Assembly: GCA_963593905.1 (NCBI GenBank)
Contig: CAVBBL010000005.1
Coordinates: 48,283 to 112,282 of the forward strand
Direction: 5' to 3'
DNA: 64,000 nt
Source of the DNA: CAG-791 sp963593905
Lineage (GTDB): Bacteria; Bacillota; Clostridia; Lachnospirales; Lachnospiraceae
The notes beneath the pieces were generated by a model that saw only the letters and a list, made by a program, of their open reading frames with translations, ran no database searches and was not told where the DNA came from. How positions within the stretch are numbered: the stretch's first letter is position 1; every line of letters begins with the position of its first letter. Made by a program: the position numbers and the translations under genes. Below, in pieces: positions 34,627 through 42,924 of this stretch.

Positions 34627-35256
34627 ATGGATATGCAGAAAAGAAGAGATACACAGCTTGCTTACATTTCTGATGAGAAGGTCATGGGTGAGCAGGTAGA
34701 ATGCCGCAAACTCCTGCAGAAGCTGAACTTTGCGGATCGGTCGGACTTTGAGGAAATAGCAGGGATTGTAAAAGAGCTCCTCGGAAAATCAGAGGGAGCC
34801 TTCATCAATCCTCCCTTCTACTGTGATTATGGTTCTCACATTGAAGTGGGCAAAAATTTCTTTGCCAATTACAATTGCACGATCATCGATGTAGCAAAGG
34901 TAAAGATTGGAGATTACTGTCAGATGGCCCCCAATGTGGCCATTTACACCGCCGGTCACCCCATATACCCGGATACCCGTAATTCCGCCTTTGAATACGG
35001 CAAGGAGGTTACCATCGGAGACAATGTATGGCTGGGCGGAAATACCGTAGTATGCCCCGGTGTGCATATCGGGGATAATGCGGTTATCGGTGCCGGCAGT
35101 GTGGTCACAAAAGATATCCCGGATTGGTGCATCGCTGCCGGAAATCCCTGCCGTGTCATCAGAAAGATCACCGAGGCAGACAAAAGAAAGCTGTTCCACA
35201 ATGAAGAGATCGACGAAGAAGCCTGGAATGTGATCTGCAGTCAGAAGCAGGATTAA
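34627..35256 (+). CDS. Sugar O-acetyltransferase (maltose acetyltransferase family)
   Basis: Left-handed beta-helix acetyltransferase of the LacA/Maa type. An N-terminal Mac domain (MLQKR-like DTQLAYISDEKVMGEQ) is followed by hexapeptide repeats (KIGDYCQMAPNVAIYTAGHP, with the catalytic His of TAGHP near residue 112; VTIGDNVWLGGNTVVCPGV; IGDNAVIGAGSVVTKDIP). Transfers acetyl from acetyl-CoA to sugars. SD AAAGAGGTAGAT is supplied by a D hairpin leader. Confidence 0.92.
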   Translation: MDMQKRRDTQLAYISDEKVMGEQVECRKLLQKLNFADRSDFEEIAGIVKELLGKSEGAFINPPFYCDYGSHIEVGKNFFANYNCTIIDVAKVKIGDYCQMAPNVAIYTAGHPIYPDTRNSAFEYGKEVTIGDNVWLGGNTVVCPGVHIGDNAVIGAGSVVTKDIPDWCIAAGNPCRVIRKITEADKRKLFHNEEIDEEAWNVICSQKQD

Positions 35257-35280
35257 CCCTGCAGCTTCTTCGCTGTCTGT

Positions 35281-35451
35281 TTACTCCACCGTTGTCTCCG
35301 CACCAACGGTCCCTTGTGCTGCTGTCTCTACAGTGGTCTCTCCCCCTGCATTATTTACAGAATTTGCACTGTAAATACTATATCCCACAGCAAAAGCTGC
35401 ACAGAAGATGAACAGCACTGCTATGGCCTTCAATGACGGTTTCTTTTTCAT
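35281..35451 (-). CDS. Small membrane-anchored or secreted protein
   Basis: 56-residue ORF: KKKPSLKAIAVLFIFCAAF forms a signal-anchor helix (about residues 4-27), followed by a Thr/Val/Glu-rich low-complexity tail with a repeated GAETTVE/GGETTVE motif. Start at 35451 behind AAAGGAGAAAG, itself next to a D hairpin. No known family. It is divergent from the chromate transporter genes. Confidence 0.65.
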   Translation of the reverse strand: MKKKPSLKAIAVLFIFCAAFAVGYSIYSANSVNNAGGETTVETAAQGTVGAETTVE

Positions 35452-35465
35452 CTTTCTCCTTTCTA

Positions 35466-35523
35466 TGCCGCGGCTTGTCCGCGGCAATATGCAGAGAAAC
35501 TCGCAAGGCCAACCTCTCTGCAT
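35466..35523 (-). repeat. Leader-hairpin element (C-like plus D) upstream of the 56-aa gene
   Basis: D is GCCGCGGACAAGCCGCGGC (stem pairs changed from the reference copy but still complementary). The C position is taken by ATGCAGAGA...TCTCTGCAT. Confidence 0.75.
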
Positions 35524-35561
35524 GGAATAACCTCGTATATTATCCTATGAATTATAGCACA

Positions 35562-35601
35562 GCGTCTCAGAAAAAGCGTGTCTCTGCTTTTTCTGAGACG
35601 C
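35562..35601. promoter_or_regulatory. Perfect 16-bp inverted repeat between divergent genes
   Basis: GCGTCTCAGAAAAAGC and its exact complement, 8-base loop. It sits between the 56-aa gene (minus) and chromate transporter genes (plus), and overlaps the -35 position of a minus-strand TATAAT (35551-35556). It could be an operator or an RNA hairpin; no T run follows on either strand. Confidence 0.5.
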
Positions 35602-35731
35602 TTACTATTTTTCTAAGATGCCTACTATTTCATTTACAGCCGATGCAGCGTATAGTAGTAGCGAAGTCTATGGCAATATATATGGACATCGGGAAGCCGC
35701 ACAATATTGCAGCAAGAAAAGAGGTAGGTCT

Positions 35732-36295
35732 ATGAGTCGTGCGCAAAAACTGGCGAAGCTGTTTGTCTCCGCCCTCTATATCAGTGCCTTTACCTTTGGC
35801 GGCGGTTTTGTGATCGTGACATTCATGAAAAAAAAGTTCGTAGATGAGCTGCATTGGCTGACTGAGCAGGAAATGCTGGATATGACTGCGTTGGCGCAGG
35901 CTTCTCCTGGCTCTATTGCCGTCAACGCTGCGATTCTTGTGGGCTGGAAAATCGACGCTTTCCCCGGCATGGCTGTTGCTGTATTAGGGACGATACTGCC
36001 ACCCATGCTGATTTTATCTCTCATTTCCTTCTTTTACAGCATCTTCATTACAAACCCTTATGTAGCCGTCACATTGAAAGGCCTGCAGGCAGGAGTGGCA
36101 GCCGTCATCCTGGATGTCGTCTGCAGTTTGGGCAGCAATGTGCTGGCTGACCGTTCCCTCCTGTCCATCCTGCTGATGTCTGCTGCTTTTATCGCAAGCT
36201 TTGTTTTTAACGTCAATGTCATTCTGATCATTCTGGCTGCTGCTGTTTTGGGTGTTGTTCGTCTGTTTTTTACTCGGAAAGGAACCATGAAATGA
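35732..36295 (+). CDS. Chromate transporter family protein, first half-size subunit
   Basis: CHR-family membrane protein of 187 aa: SAFTFGGGFVIVTFMKKKFV, LTEQEMLDMTALAQASPGSIAVNAAILVGW are the family signature blocks. Five to six helices. Start chosen at 35732 (MSRAQKLAK) behind AAAAGAGGTAGGTCT. It overlaps the second half-size gene by four bases (ATGA). Half-size CHR proteins work as pairs; the physiological substrate in anaerobes may not be chromate. Confidence 0.9.
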   Translation: MSRAQKLAKLFVSALYISAFTFGGGFVIVTFMKKKFVDELHWLTEQEMLDMTALAQASPGSIAVNAAILVGWKIDAFPGMAVAVLGTILPPMLILSLISFFYSIFITNPYVAVTLKGLQAGVAAVILDVVCSLGSNVLADRSLLSILLMSAAFIASFVFNVNVILIILAAAVLGVVRLFFTRKGTMK

Positions 36296-36852
36296 TTTAC
36301 TGGCAGTTGTTCTTCAGTTTTCTGCAGATTGGATTATTCAGTATCGGCGGCGGCTATGCAGCAATTCCCTTGATTCAAAGCCAGGTTACCGTACAGCACG
36401 CCTGGCTCACCATGCAGGAATTCACTGACCTGGTCACCATTGCTGAGATGACCCCCGGTCCTATTGCCGTGAATGCCGCAACCTTTGTAGGGCTGCGTAT
36501 CGCCTCCGTCCCCGGCGCTGTGATCGCCACCCTGGGCTGCATCGCACCGGCACTGGTATTTGTCTCGATACTGGCTGTTCTCTATAAAAAATACAGCAGC
36601 GTAGCCGCTTTGCAAAGCATTTTGCTCTGCCTGCGGCCTGTCATTGTGGCGCTGATTCTGGTTGCAGGACTTTCTATTTTATCCCAGGTCCTGTTTAACG
36701 GACAGACAGCCTCCTTTTCATCTGTCGATTGGTTCGGTGCTCTAAGTTTTGTCGCCGCTCTTTTCGCTTTGCGCAGGTTTAAGCTCAATCCGATTCTGGT
36801 AATGTGTCTTTGCGGCGCCGCACGATTGGCATTTTATGCGGTAACATTATAA
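36292..36852 (+). CDS. Chromate transporter family protein, second half-size subunit
   Basis: Second CHR half: LQIGLFSIGGGYAAIPLIQSQ, EFTDLVTIAEMTPGPIAVNAATFVG, then four or so more helices. Translationally coupled to the first half through an ATGA overlap. The pair matches the two-gene short-chain CHR arrangement of Firmicutes. Confidence 0.92.
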   Translation: MIYWQLFFSFLQIGLFSIGGGYAAIPLIQSQVTVQHAWLTMQEFTDLVTIAEMTPGPIAVNAATFVGLRIASVPGAVIATLGCIAPALVFVSILAVLYKKYSSVAALQSILLCLRPVIVALILVAGLSILSQVLFNGQTASFSSVDWFGALSFVAALFALRRFKLNPILVMCLCGAARLAFYAVTL

Positions 36853-37011
36853 GGATGTGTTATGGTTGCTGCCGAATTTCACTTATTCCTTGGAAACAGT
36901 CGCTGTCAGACCGTCGCGCAATCTTCGGAATCTATGTAAAAGCAGCAACGGATGCCATCTGGATTATCTATAATCAACGATGATTTTTAAAGAAAGGAGT
37001 GGTCAAACTAT

Positions 37012-37800
37012 ATGAGCGATTTCGGAAATGTTGTTCTGGGTATTTTGATCCCTTTTGCCGGCACCTCCCTGGGGTCGGCCTGCGTTTATTTCCTAAAGAA
37101 CGGCATTCAGAAAAAAGTAGAAAAAGGACTTCTGGGATTTGCCTCCGGGGTCATGGTCGCTGCCTCCGTATGGTCTCTGCTGATTCCTTCCATGAACCTG
37201 TCCCACGGACTGGGAAGGCTCGCCTTTTTCCCTGCGTTGGTCGGGTTCCTGTGCGGTATTTTCTTTTTGCTTTTCCTGGATCAGCATGTGCCCCATCTCC
37301 ACATCGGCTGTGAGGAACCGGAAGGGCCCTCCTGCACGCTGCAAAAGACCACCATGCTGGTGCTGGCAGTGACCCTCCACAACATTCCGGAGGGAATGGC
37401 CGTGGGTGTCATGTTTGCAGGAATGCTGACGGCAAACAGCGGCATTACTTTAGCCGGTGCCTTCGCCCTCTCTATCGGCATTGCCATCCAGAATTTTCCG
37501 GAGGGTGCCATCATCTCCCTGCCTCTTAAGACAGAAGGGATGAGCCGTCATCGCGCTTTCCTTTACGGCATGCTCTCCGGCATTGTGGAACCCGCTGCCG
37601 CACTGCTGACGGTGCTTTTGTACCGCTTTATTTCTCCCATACTCCCCTATCTGCTGGCCTTTGCCGCCGGCGCCATGATGTATGTGGTGGTGGAGGAGCT
37701 AATCCCGGAAACCGCCGAAGGCTCCCATTCCAATATTGGCACCATCGGCTTTGCCGTGGGCTTTTCCCTGATGATGATGCTGGATGTGGCGCTTGGCTAA
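37012..37800 (+). CDS. ZIP family divalent metal transporter
   Basis: 262-residue ZIP transporter (ZupT/GufA-like). Metal-site helices are HNIPEGMAVGVMFAG (about residues 124-138, helix IV) and IQNFPEGAIISLPL (about 163-176, helix V). The His/acid-containing loop (DQHVPHLHIGCEEPEG) is at about residues 90-105. Likely imports zinc, iron or manganese. SD AAAGGAGT is about 12 bases from the ATG. Confidence 0.92.
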   Translation: MSDFGNVVLGILIPFAGTSLGSACVYFLKNGIQKKVEKGLLGFASGVMVAASVWSLLIPSMNLSHGLGRLAFFPALVGFLCGIFFLLFLDQHVPHLHIGCEEPEGPSCTLQKTTMLVLAVTLHNIPEGMAVGVMFAGMLTANSGITLAGAFALSIGIAIQNFPEGAIISLPLKTEGMSRHRAFLYGMLSGIVEPAAALLTVLLYRFISPILPYLLAFAAGAMMYVVVEELIPETAEGSHSNIGTIGFAVGFSLMMMLDVALG

Positions 37801-37813
37801 TGATCCATATCAT

Positions 37814-37862
37814 AAAAGGATTCCATCCTGCAGTATACGATTCTGCAGGATGGAATCCTTTT
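37814..37862. terminator. Strong bidirectional terminator after the ZIP gene
   Basis: AAAAGGATTCCATCCTGCAG pairs over 20 positions with its complement, A run left and T run right; serves the ZIP gene on plus and the small ORF at 37898-38005 on minus. Confidence 0.92.
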
Positions 37863-37897
37863 ACAATATTACCTATCTCCAGGGAGTTGGATGTTTA

Positions 37898-38005
37898 CTA
37901 ATATCTCCAGCCATGTGAATGTTTAGTAGATTTATTCGGTGTATCAAAAAAATCCTCCACTTTAAAAATGACCAGCGCAGCATAAGATAAAAACGACTTC
38001 CACAT
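37898..38005 (-). CDS. Candidate small protein (35 aa)
   Basis: ORF starting MWKSFLSYAALVIFKVEDFF and ending HSHGWRY. It has a clear SD (AAAGGAG, 9-10 bases before ATG) and ends just before a bidirectional terminator, which gives it a complete transcription-unit look. One hydrophobic stretch, then a polar tail. No family recognised. It occupies the otherwise empty 427-base gap between the ZIP gene and the secreted-protein gene. Confidence 0.42.
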   Translation of the reverse strand: MWKSFLSYAALVIFKVEDFFDTPNKSTKHSHGWRY

Positions 38006-38257
38006 TGTTTATTTTCTCCTTTTCTGTTGTTTATCACCTCTATGGTGTTTGATTTGTTTTTGTTTTGTTGATGTAACTATAACAATGTGCGCATATCAAA
38101 AGCGTAACAGGAAGAAAAAACGTTAAACTTTTTCTTCTCTGCGTTCTGTATGCTGGCAGCATACCAATTCCCCATGCTTTTTTTATATGATGAATCTACG
38201 CAAAAAACATGCAGTATCGTTTTTAACAGCTTTCAGCAGATTAAAAATTGTAACGCA

Positions 38258-38275
38258 GCTGCAGTAAACTGCGGC
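38258..38275 (+). repeat. D-type leader hairpin upstream of the secreted-protein gene
   Basis: GCTGCAGTAAACTGCGGC followed by ATAAAGGAGGAAAC-ATG. Loop and right arm match the reference D module; the other modules are absent. Confidence 0.8.
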
Positions 38276-38289
38276 ATAAAGGAGGAAAC

Positions 38290-38913
38290 ATGAAAAATAA
38301 AATTGTAAAATCAGTTGTTGCTATATCCTTGTCAGTTTTGATGTTTGGAACAACGGTATTTGCGGCACCTAAAACCATGCCGGATGGTAGCGTATTTGAT
38401 TCAGACTATTATGCACAACAAAATCCAGATGTTGTAACTGTGATAGGAACAGACGAAAATGCGCTATATCAGCATTATAAGGTATATGGCCAGAATGAAG
38501 GGCGATTACCATATGCCCCCGACACAGTAGCTACAGCAGAACCCACTGTGGTTTCTACTACACAATATAATACAGGGATGTTGATTTATGGAGCCACTCC
38601 TTTGATTTCCACCGCAATAAGTGCTACAATTAAGAACGAGATCGTGACATTGCAAAACAGAAGCGATGGAACAATTATTATGACCGAGTCTACAAATGCT
38701 AATTTCATGGATGTTTATACACCCATGGATGCACTTAAAGATCGAAACGGGAAAGACCTGTCAGGGAAATTCTACCTTAATTCTGTAGCCTCCATGGGAG
38801 CAGGATCAAGGGTGCTTTCTGTAAATGATGGTTTCATTATTATTTATCAATTTGGGGTTGATGGACTTTCCGGCACAATGTACGCTTGTGAACTGTTTTT
38901 TGAAAAAAATTAG
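38290..38913 (+). CDS. Secreted protein with Lachnospiraceae-type YYAxxNPDV repeat
   Basis: Signal peptide (residues 1-25, cleaved after TVFA-A), then one copy of the short repeat FDSDYYAQQNPDVV...ALYQHYKVYGQNEGR (about 35-75) common in secreted proteins of this family, and a 120-residue C-terminal domain I do not recognise. Noticeably more A/T-rich than neighbouring genes, hinting at separate origin. Cell-surface or extracellular role. Confidence 0.8.
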   Translation: MKNKIVKSVVAISLSVLMFGTTVFAAPKTMPDGSVFDSDYYAQQNPDVVTVIGTDENALYQHYKVYGQNEGRLPYAPDTVATAEPTVVSTTQYNTGMLIYGATPLISTAISATIKNEIVTLQNRSDGTIIMTESTNANFMDVYTPMDALKDRNGKDLSGKFYLNSVASMGAGSRVLSVNDGFIIIYQFGVDGLSGTMYACELFFEKN

Positions 38914-39119
38914 AAATAAAGGTTCAAACCTGAATTATCACGGATTTTTCATCATGGCACTTTCAATCTGAAGACAGCCAAATAACCGGCAAAATACTCG
39001 ATTGATAATTTCCGCCTATATAGGGTATCGTGCTCCAAACCTCCTTTCTTTTTTCTCGGAGTCCGAGCCCTGTATATACATATTCTCAGGCATATTTTCC
39101 GTAAAGTCCTGAGAACCAC

Positions 39120-39158
39120 AAAAGGTCATGCAAGAGCCAATGCTCTGCATGACCTTTT
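39120..39158. terminator. Bidirectional terminator between the secreted-protein and M13 genes
   Basis: AAAAGGTCATGCA-A-GAGC pairs with GCTCTGCATGACCTTTT, one bulged A; serves the convergent M13 gene on minus. Confidence 0.88.
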
Positions 39159-39193
39159 CTGAAAATCCGACATTTTTCAGATCAATAATGCGC

Positions 39194-41239
39194 TCACCAT
39201 ATATTCACCCGGTCCTCGGGCGCAATATACATGCCATCTCCTTCTTTGACATCGAAAGCATCATAAAATTCCTGGAACTGTGCTACAGTGGCATTTACCC
39301 GCAGATAACTTACGGGATGAACGTCATAGCTCGCAACATAATAGATCTGTTCCGGCGTGCTGTTATCTGCCCAGGATTCTGCAAATGCCTTAAAGAAGGT
39401 CTGATAATCAAAATCGGGATCTTCCGCCGCCAGATGCAGGAGCACAGCGATTCCTCCCATATCTGCACAGGCTTCTGTCTTATCCATCTCTCCGCTGCAA
39501 TTAAGACCATCCCATATGGAAATGCTGTCGAAATAAGCCACCAGTTTGTCCGTCTTTTCTTTATATTTTACTTTGTCCTCTGCCGTCCACCAATCTGCAT
39601 AATTCCCATCTGCATCATAGTTAGCTCCTGAGGCATCAAAAGCATGGGAAATTTCATGGCCGATCACAGCCCCCAGTTTGCCGTACACTTCTTCCTTAGA
39701 CATGTCACTGCTATAAAAAATATCCCCCACCAGTCCGGGCAGGATATTAATGGAATTATACTGGAAATCATAAAATGCATTCTGCACAATGGGTTGTGCG
39801 CTCCAGAGATCCTTATTTACCGGCTCACAGAATTTAGAAAATTCCTTTTTCATTTTATATTGTTCTATTTTCGTAACTGACTCAAAATAGCTGTCTGACA
39901 GTTCCAGATCTCCGTAATCATATTCACTCCAGTCGTCCGGATACATGCACTTGATTCTGAGTTTGTCTAACTTTTCGATAGCTTTTTTCTTTGTAGCCTC
40001 TGAGAGGAAGTCTTCCTCCTGCAGCATTTCCTTGTAAGCGTCTACGATTTCTTCTATAAGTTCGTAAATAGTCTGCTTATCCTGCGCCGTTACATATTGA
40101 TCACAATAAATTCTGGAAAGAGGCCATGCCAGTTCCTCGGAAACCATGCTGACTGCATAATCGCTGTCTTTCCTGTAGCCCGTGGAGCCTCTTACCTCAT
40201 TCAGGATATCCATTCTCTTATAGTAAGTTTCTTTGTCCAACAGCCGCATAGCTTCATTGGCGGTATGCGCTAACAGATAATCCTTGATGAGTTCCACATT
40301 TTCATCGGAGAAAAGCTCGTCCAGATGCTCAAAATAGTCCTTTTTTTCACACAGCCATACAGCCGGTATTTCCCGAATATCCTCGTTTGCAGCCAAATCT
40401 TTCAGCAGTGCATACCATCTGTACTGCTCTAAATCCTCCGGTTTATAGACTTGCGCATTTAAAACCTCTCTGGTATCGGTGAGATTGGCCTCCTCACTGT
40501 TGTAGCACCACTGAGCTGCTGTTTTTTCAAACTGTATGGCCCCCTCATAGATCTGATCTGCCTCTTCCTTTGTATAACCGCACTGCGTGAGAACGATCTC
40601 TGCCTTCTCTTTTTCACTTTCATAGATCAGACGAGTATAGTCAGACATGTTCTCCAAATCCTCATAGTCCGCTGCATCATCCAGAAAAAAGGGCATTCTG
40701 GAAACACCCAGAATATGCTGCGTAGCATCGCTGGGATTGCTTTCCATCCACAGTGAGAGGACACCGGCAAAGGTAAAATCCGATTTCGTAGTAAATGCTT
40801 TCAGATCCTCATAATTCTGTATGTCCTGAATTTCCTGCAGGTAGGGCATCAACGGCTCTGTCCCTGCTGCATCTCTTGCGTCCCAATCCATGAATTCACG
40901 GTACAGCGTACTGACCAGTTTGGAATTGTGATCCTCGGTATCCGAATCATCCTCTACGATCCTTAAAAGCCGCTCATTCAATGTATCTGAAAAGGTACCT
41001 GCAAAATCTAAGTACGGCTCTCCGGATCTGATCTGATGAGACTTCACCCATTCTCCATTGACAGCCAGATCAAAGTGATCCTTTAGATCTACCTCTCCGG
41101 CACTCTCCACATTGCTCTCTATATTAGAGTTGATCCATGGACTGCCGGTGGTGTAGTCTGTAGATTCCGCCATACTACAGCCGTACAGCCCTGTCAGCAG
41201 CGTGACAGACAGCACCAGTGCCAGTATCTTCTTTTTCAT
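39194..41239 (-). CDS. M13 family zinc metallopeptidase, lipoprotein
   Basis: Neprilysin/PepO-type peptidase (681 aa). A lipobox LYGC (Cys at about residue 21) anchors it outside the membrane. Catalytic motifs: NAFYDFQYNSI (substrate-binding NAxY), VIGHEISHAFD (HExxH, about residue 535) and ETEACADMGG-like KTEACADMGG (third zinc ligand). Likely digests or processes peptides at the surface. Start follows GAGGGAAAA provided by a hairpin element. Confidence 0.94.
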   Translation of the reverse strand: MKKKILALVLSVTLLTGLYGCSMAESTDYTTGSPWINSNIESNVESAGEVDLKDHFDLAVNGEWVKSHQIRSGEPYLDFAGTFSDTLNERLLRIVEDDSDTEDHNSKLVSTLYREFMDWDARDAAGTEPLMPYLQEIQDIQNYEDLKAFTTKSDFTFAGVLSLWMESNPSDATQHILGVSRMPFFLDDAADYEDLENMSDYTRLIYESEKEKAEIVLTQCGYTKEEADQIYEGAIQFEKTAAQWCYNSEEANLTDTREVLNAQVYKPEDLEQYRWYALLKDLAANEDIREIPAVWLCEKKDYFEHLDELFSDENVELIKDYLLAHTANEAMRLLDKETYYKRMDILNEVRGSTGYRKDSDYAVSMVSEELAWPLSRIYCDQYVTAQDKQTIYELIEEIVDAYKEMLQEEDFLSEATKKKAIEKLDKLRIKCMYPDDWSEYDYGDLELSDSYFESVTKIEQYKMKKEFSKFCEPVNKDLWSAQPIVQNAFYDFQYNSINILPGLVGDIFYSSDMSKEEVYGKLGAVIGHEISHAFDASGANYDADGNYADWWTAEDKVKYKEKTDKLVAYFDSISIWDGLNCSGEMDKTEACADMGGIAVLLHLAAEDPDFDYQTFFKAFAESWADNSTPEQIYYVASYDVHPVSYLRVNATVAQFQEFYDAFDVKEGDGMYIAPEDRVNIW

Positions 41240-41245
41240 TTTTCC

Positions 41246-41367
41246 CTCTTCTGCCGCAATTTATTGCGGCTGCGCGAAGAGAATTCGCGTAGGCGAATTC
41301 TCCGATGCAAAAGTCCAATATCGTAAACGACATTTGCCTGCATGGATGGCGTTTATGGCATCCATGC
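41246..41367 (-). repeat. Family 1 leader-hairpin element (B-C-D) upstream of the M13 gene
   Basis: Reading minus: B (GCATGGATG...CATCCATGC), a second weaker B-like hairpin, C (GGAGAATTCGCC...GAATTCTC) and D (GCCGCAATAAATTGCGGC). Both B and D stems show paired substitutions relative to the reference copy. Confidence 0.9.
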
Positions 41368-41381
41368 AATTTGAGACATTA

Positions 41382-42710
41382 TCAACTCTCACCCTGCAAA
41401 TATCGCTCCAGCCGCCTTGCATCTCTTCCGACAAGAGTCAATTCCATATAGACCCCCTCCGGCAGATATTTGATCTGATCCGGCGCATATCGTTTCTGCA
41501 TCTCGTGGAGAAGTGCCCCCTGGGCATAGGGAAGGAGATAGCTGTGATGCTCCTTTTCTCCCTCCAGTGCCTCCTCGATCTTCTCCAACAGCAGTGTATA
41601 CTGCTCCGGGTCCCTTGCGGAAAAATAGATGTGATCCTGATGGCTACGACAGGATGGCTCATTTTCACAGCGATCTGTCTTATTATAGACGATCAGCATG
41701 GGAATATGGCCGGCGCCGATCTCTTCCAGGGTCTTTCTCGTCACCCGAAGGTGCTCCTGATACTCCGGGTCGGAATAATCCACCACTTCCACCAGAAGAT
41801 CAGCGAAACAAGCCTCCTCCAGCGTGGACCGGAATGCCTCCACCAGCGTATGGGGAAGATCTGAGATAAAGCCTACCGTATCGCTTAGCAGGAAAGGGAC
41901 ATATCCCGGAAGTTCGATGCGCCGCACCGCGGTGTCCAGAGTGGCAAAAAGCATGTCTTTTTCCAATACCCGCTTGCCGTTTTCTCCCTGTTCTTCCTTT
42001 CGCTGCTCCCTCTGCATGGTCTGCGCATCCAGAGAAAGCATGCCATTTAACACGGTAGATTTTCCTGCATTGGTATATCCCACCAGAGAGACCAGCGCAA
42101 AACCGCTCCTTTGTCTGCGGTTCCGCTGGGTATCTCGCTCTTTTTTCACTTCCCTTAGCTGCCTTCGAATCTCCGCAATCTCCCGCTCAATATGCCGGCG
42201 ATCCAACTCCAGCTTTTCCTCACCGGCTCCCTTATTGGACAGTCGCCCCGAGCCGCCGCCCTGGCGGCTTAAATTCCGGCGCATCCCCGCCAACCTCGGC
42301 AGCATATATTGGAGCTGTGCCATCTTTACCTGGAGTCTGGCCTCTCTGGTCCGCGCCCTGGCACTGAAAATCAGTAAGATGATCCCTGTGCGATCCAACA
42401 CTTCTGTATCCAGTGCATCCTCCAGGTTCCTCACCTGCATGGGAGTAAGCGTCTCCTGGAAAATAACGATATCCGCATCCTCTGCCAGAATCGCCATTTT
42501 AAGTTCCTCCACCTTGCCGCTGCCGAGGAGAGTCTTTTGCGTCACAAGAACCGCATTCTGGATGACCCTGGATGTCACCTCCAGGTCGCAGGCCTCTGCC
42601 AGCTTTTGCAGCTCATCCATGGCTGCTCCGTAGCGTTCCGGTGACTGTTCTGTGTTCAGACCTGCCAGAATCGCTCTGCGCTTTGTTGTATCTTTTTGCA
42701 GTTCAATCAT
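41382..42710 (-). CDS. hflX: HflX family GTPase
   Basis: Ribosome-associated GTPase that in other bacteria splits stalled 70S or heat-damaged ribosomes. N-terminal HflX domain (about 5-110) with LLGSGKVEEL, coiled linker with RQGGGSGRLSNKGAGEEKLE, G domain with VGYTNAGKST (G1), SDTVGFI (G3) and YNKTD (G4), and a short C-terminal domain. Start chosen at 42710 (MIELQKD) behind AGAAAGGTAACA. 442 aa, normal. Confidence 0.95.
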   Translation of the reverse strand: MIELQKDTTKRRAILAGLNTEQSPERYGAAMDELQKLAEACDLEVTSRVIQNAVLVTQKTLLGSGKVEELKMAILAEDADIVIFQETLTPMQVRNLEDALDTEVLDRTGIILLIFSARARTREARLQVKMAQLQYMLPRLAGMRRNLSRQGGGSGRLSNKGAGEEKLELDRRHIEREIAEIRRQLREVKKERDTQRNRRQRSGFALVSLVGYTNAGKSTVLNGMLSLDAQTMQREQRKEEQGENGKRVLEKDMLFATLDTAVRRIELPGYVPFLLSDTVGFISDLPHTLVEAFRSTLEEACFADLLVEVVDYSDPEYQEHLRVTRKTLEEIGAGHIPMLIVYNKTDRCENEPSCRSHQDHIYFSARDPEQYTLLLEKIEEALEGEKEHHSYLLPYAQGALLHEMQKRYAPDQIKYLPEGVYMELTLVGRDARRLERYLQGES

Positions 42711-42749
42711 TGTTACCTTTCTATGCTGCGGCTTGCCTTTGCTCTCCAC

Positions 42750-42917
42750 GCTGATGTAACAGGCACCCAGCGCCTTTTAAGGTCCGGCAGTCAGCCCATC
42801 CTCTATCCCAGAGACGTCCGGGATGCCCTGATCCTCTTTCACCTGCAAAACAGACAATCCCTTTATGACTGCGAACTGGCCCTGGAGGATGCAGAATTAA
42901 AAAATCTGGAAGATTGA
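42750..42917 (+). pseudogene. Possible 3' remnant of a lost plus-strand gene
   Basis: The plus-strand frame ending at a TGA (42915-42917) reads as protein-like sequence (ILYPRDVRDALILFHLQNRQ, then SLYDCELALEDAELKNLED) with good codon use. No start or SD belongs to it, and its upstream part runs into the hflX leader. It occupies the 214-base gap between hflX and hypB. I do not recognise the family; it may also be chance. Confidence 0.3.
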
Positions 42918-42924
42918 AACCATC

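Noticed and set aside
38915..39010. 28-codon minus-strand ORF beyond the M13 gene with a TTG start
   Set aside because: The SD-like AAAGGAGG is only one base from the TTG and the peptide has no recognisable features; coding is unlikely.
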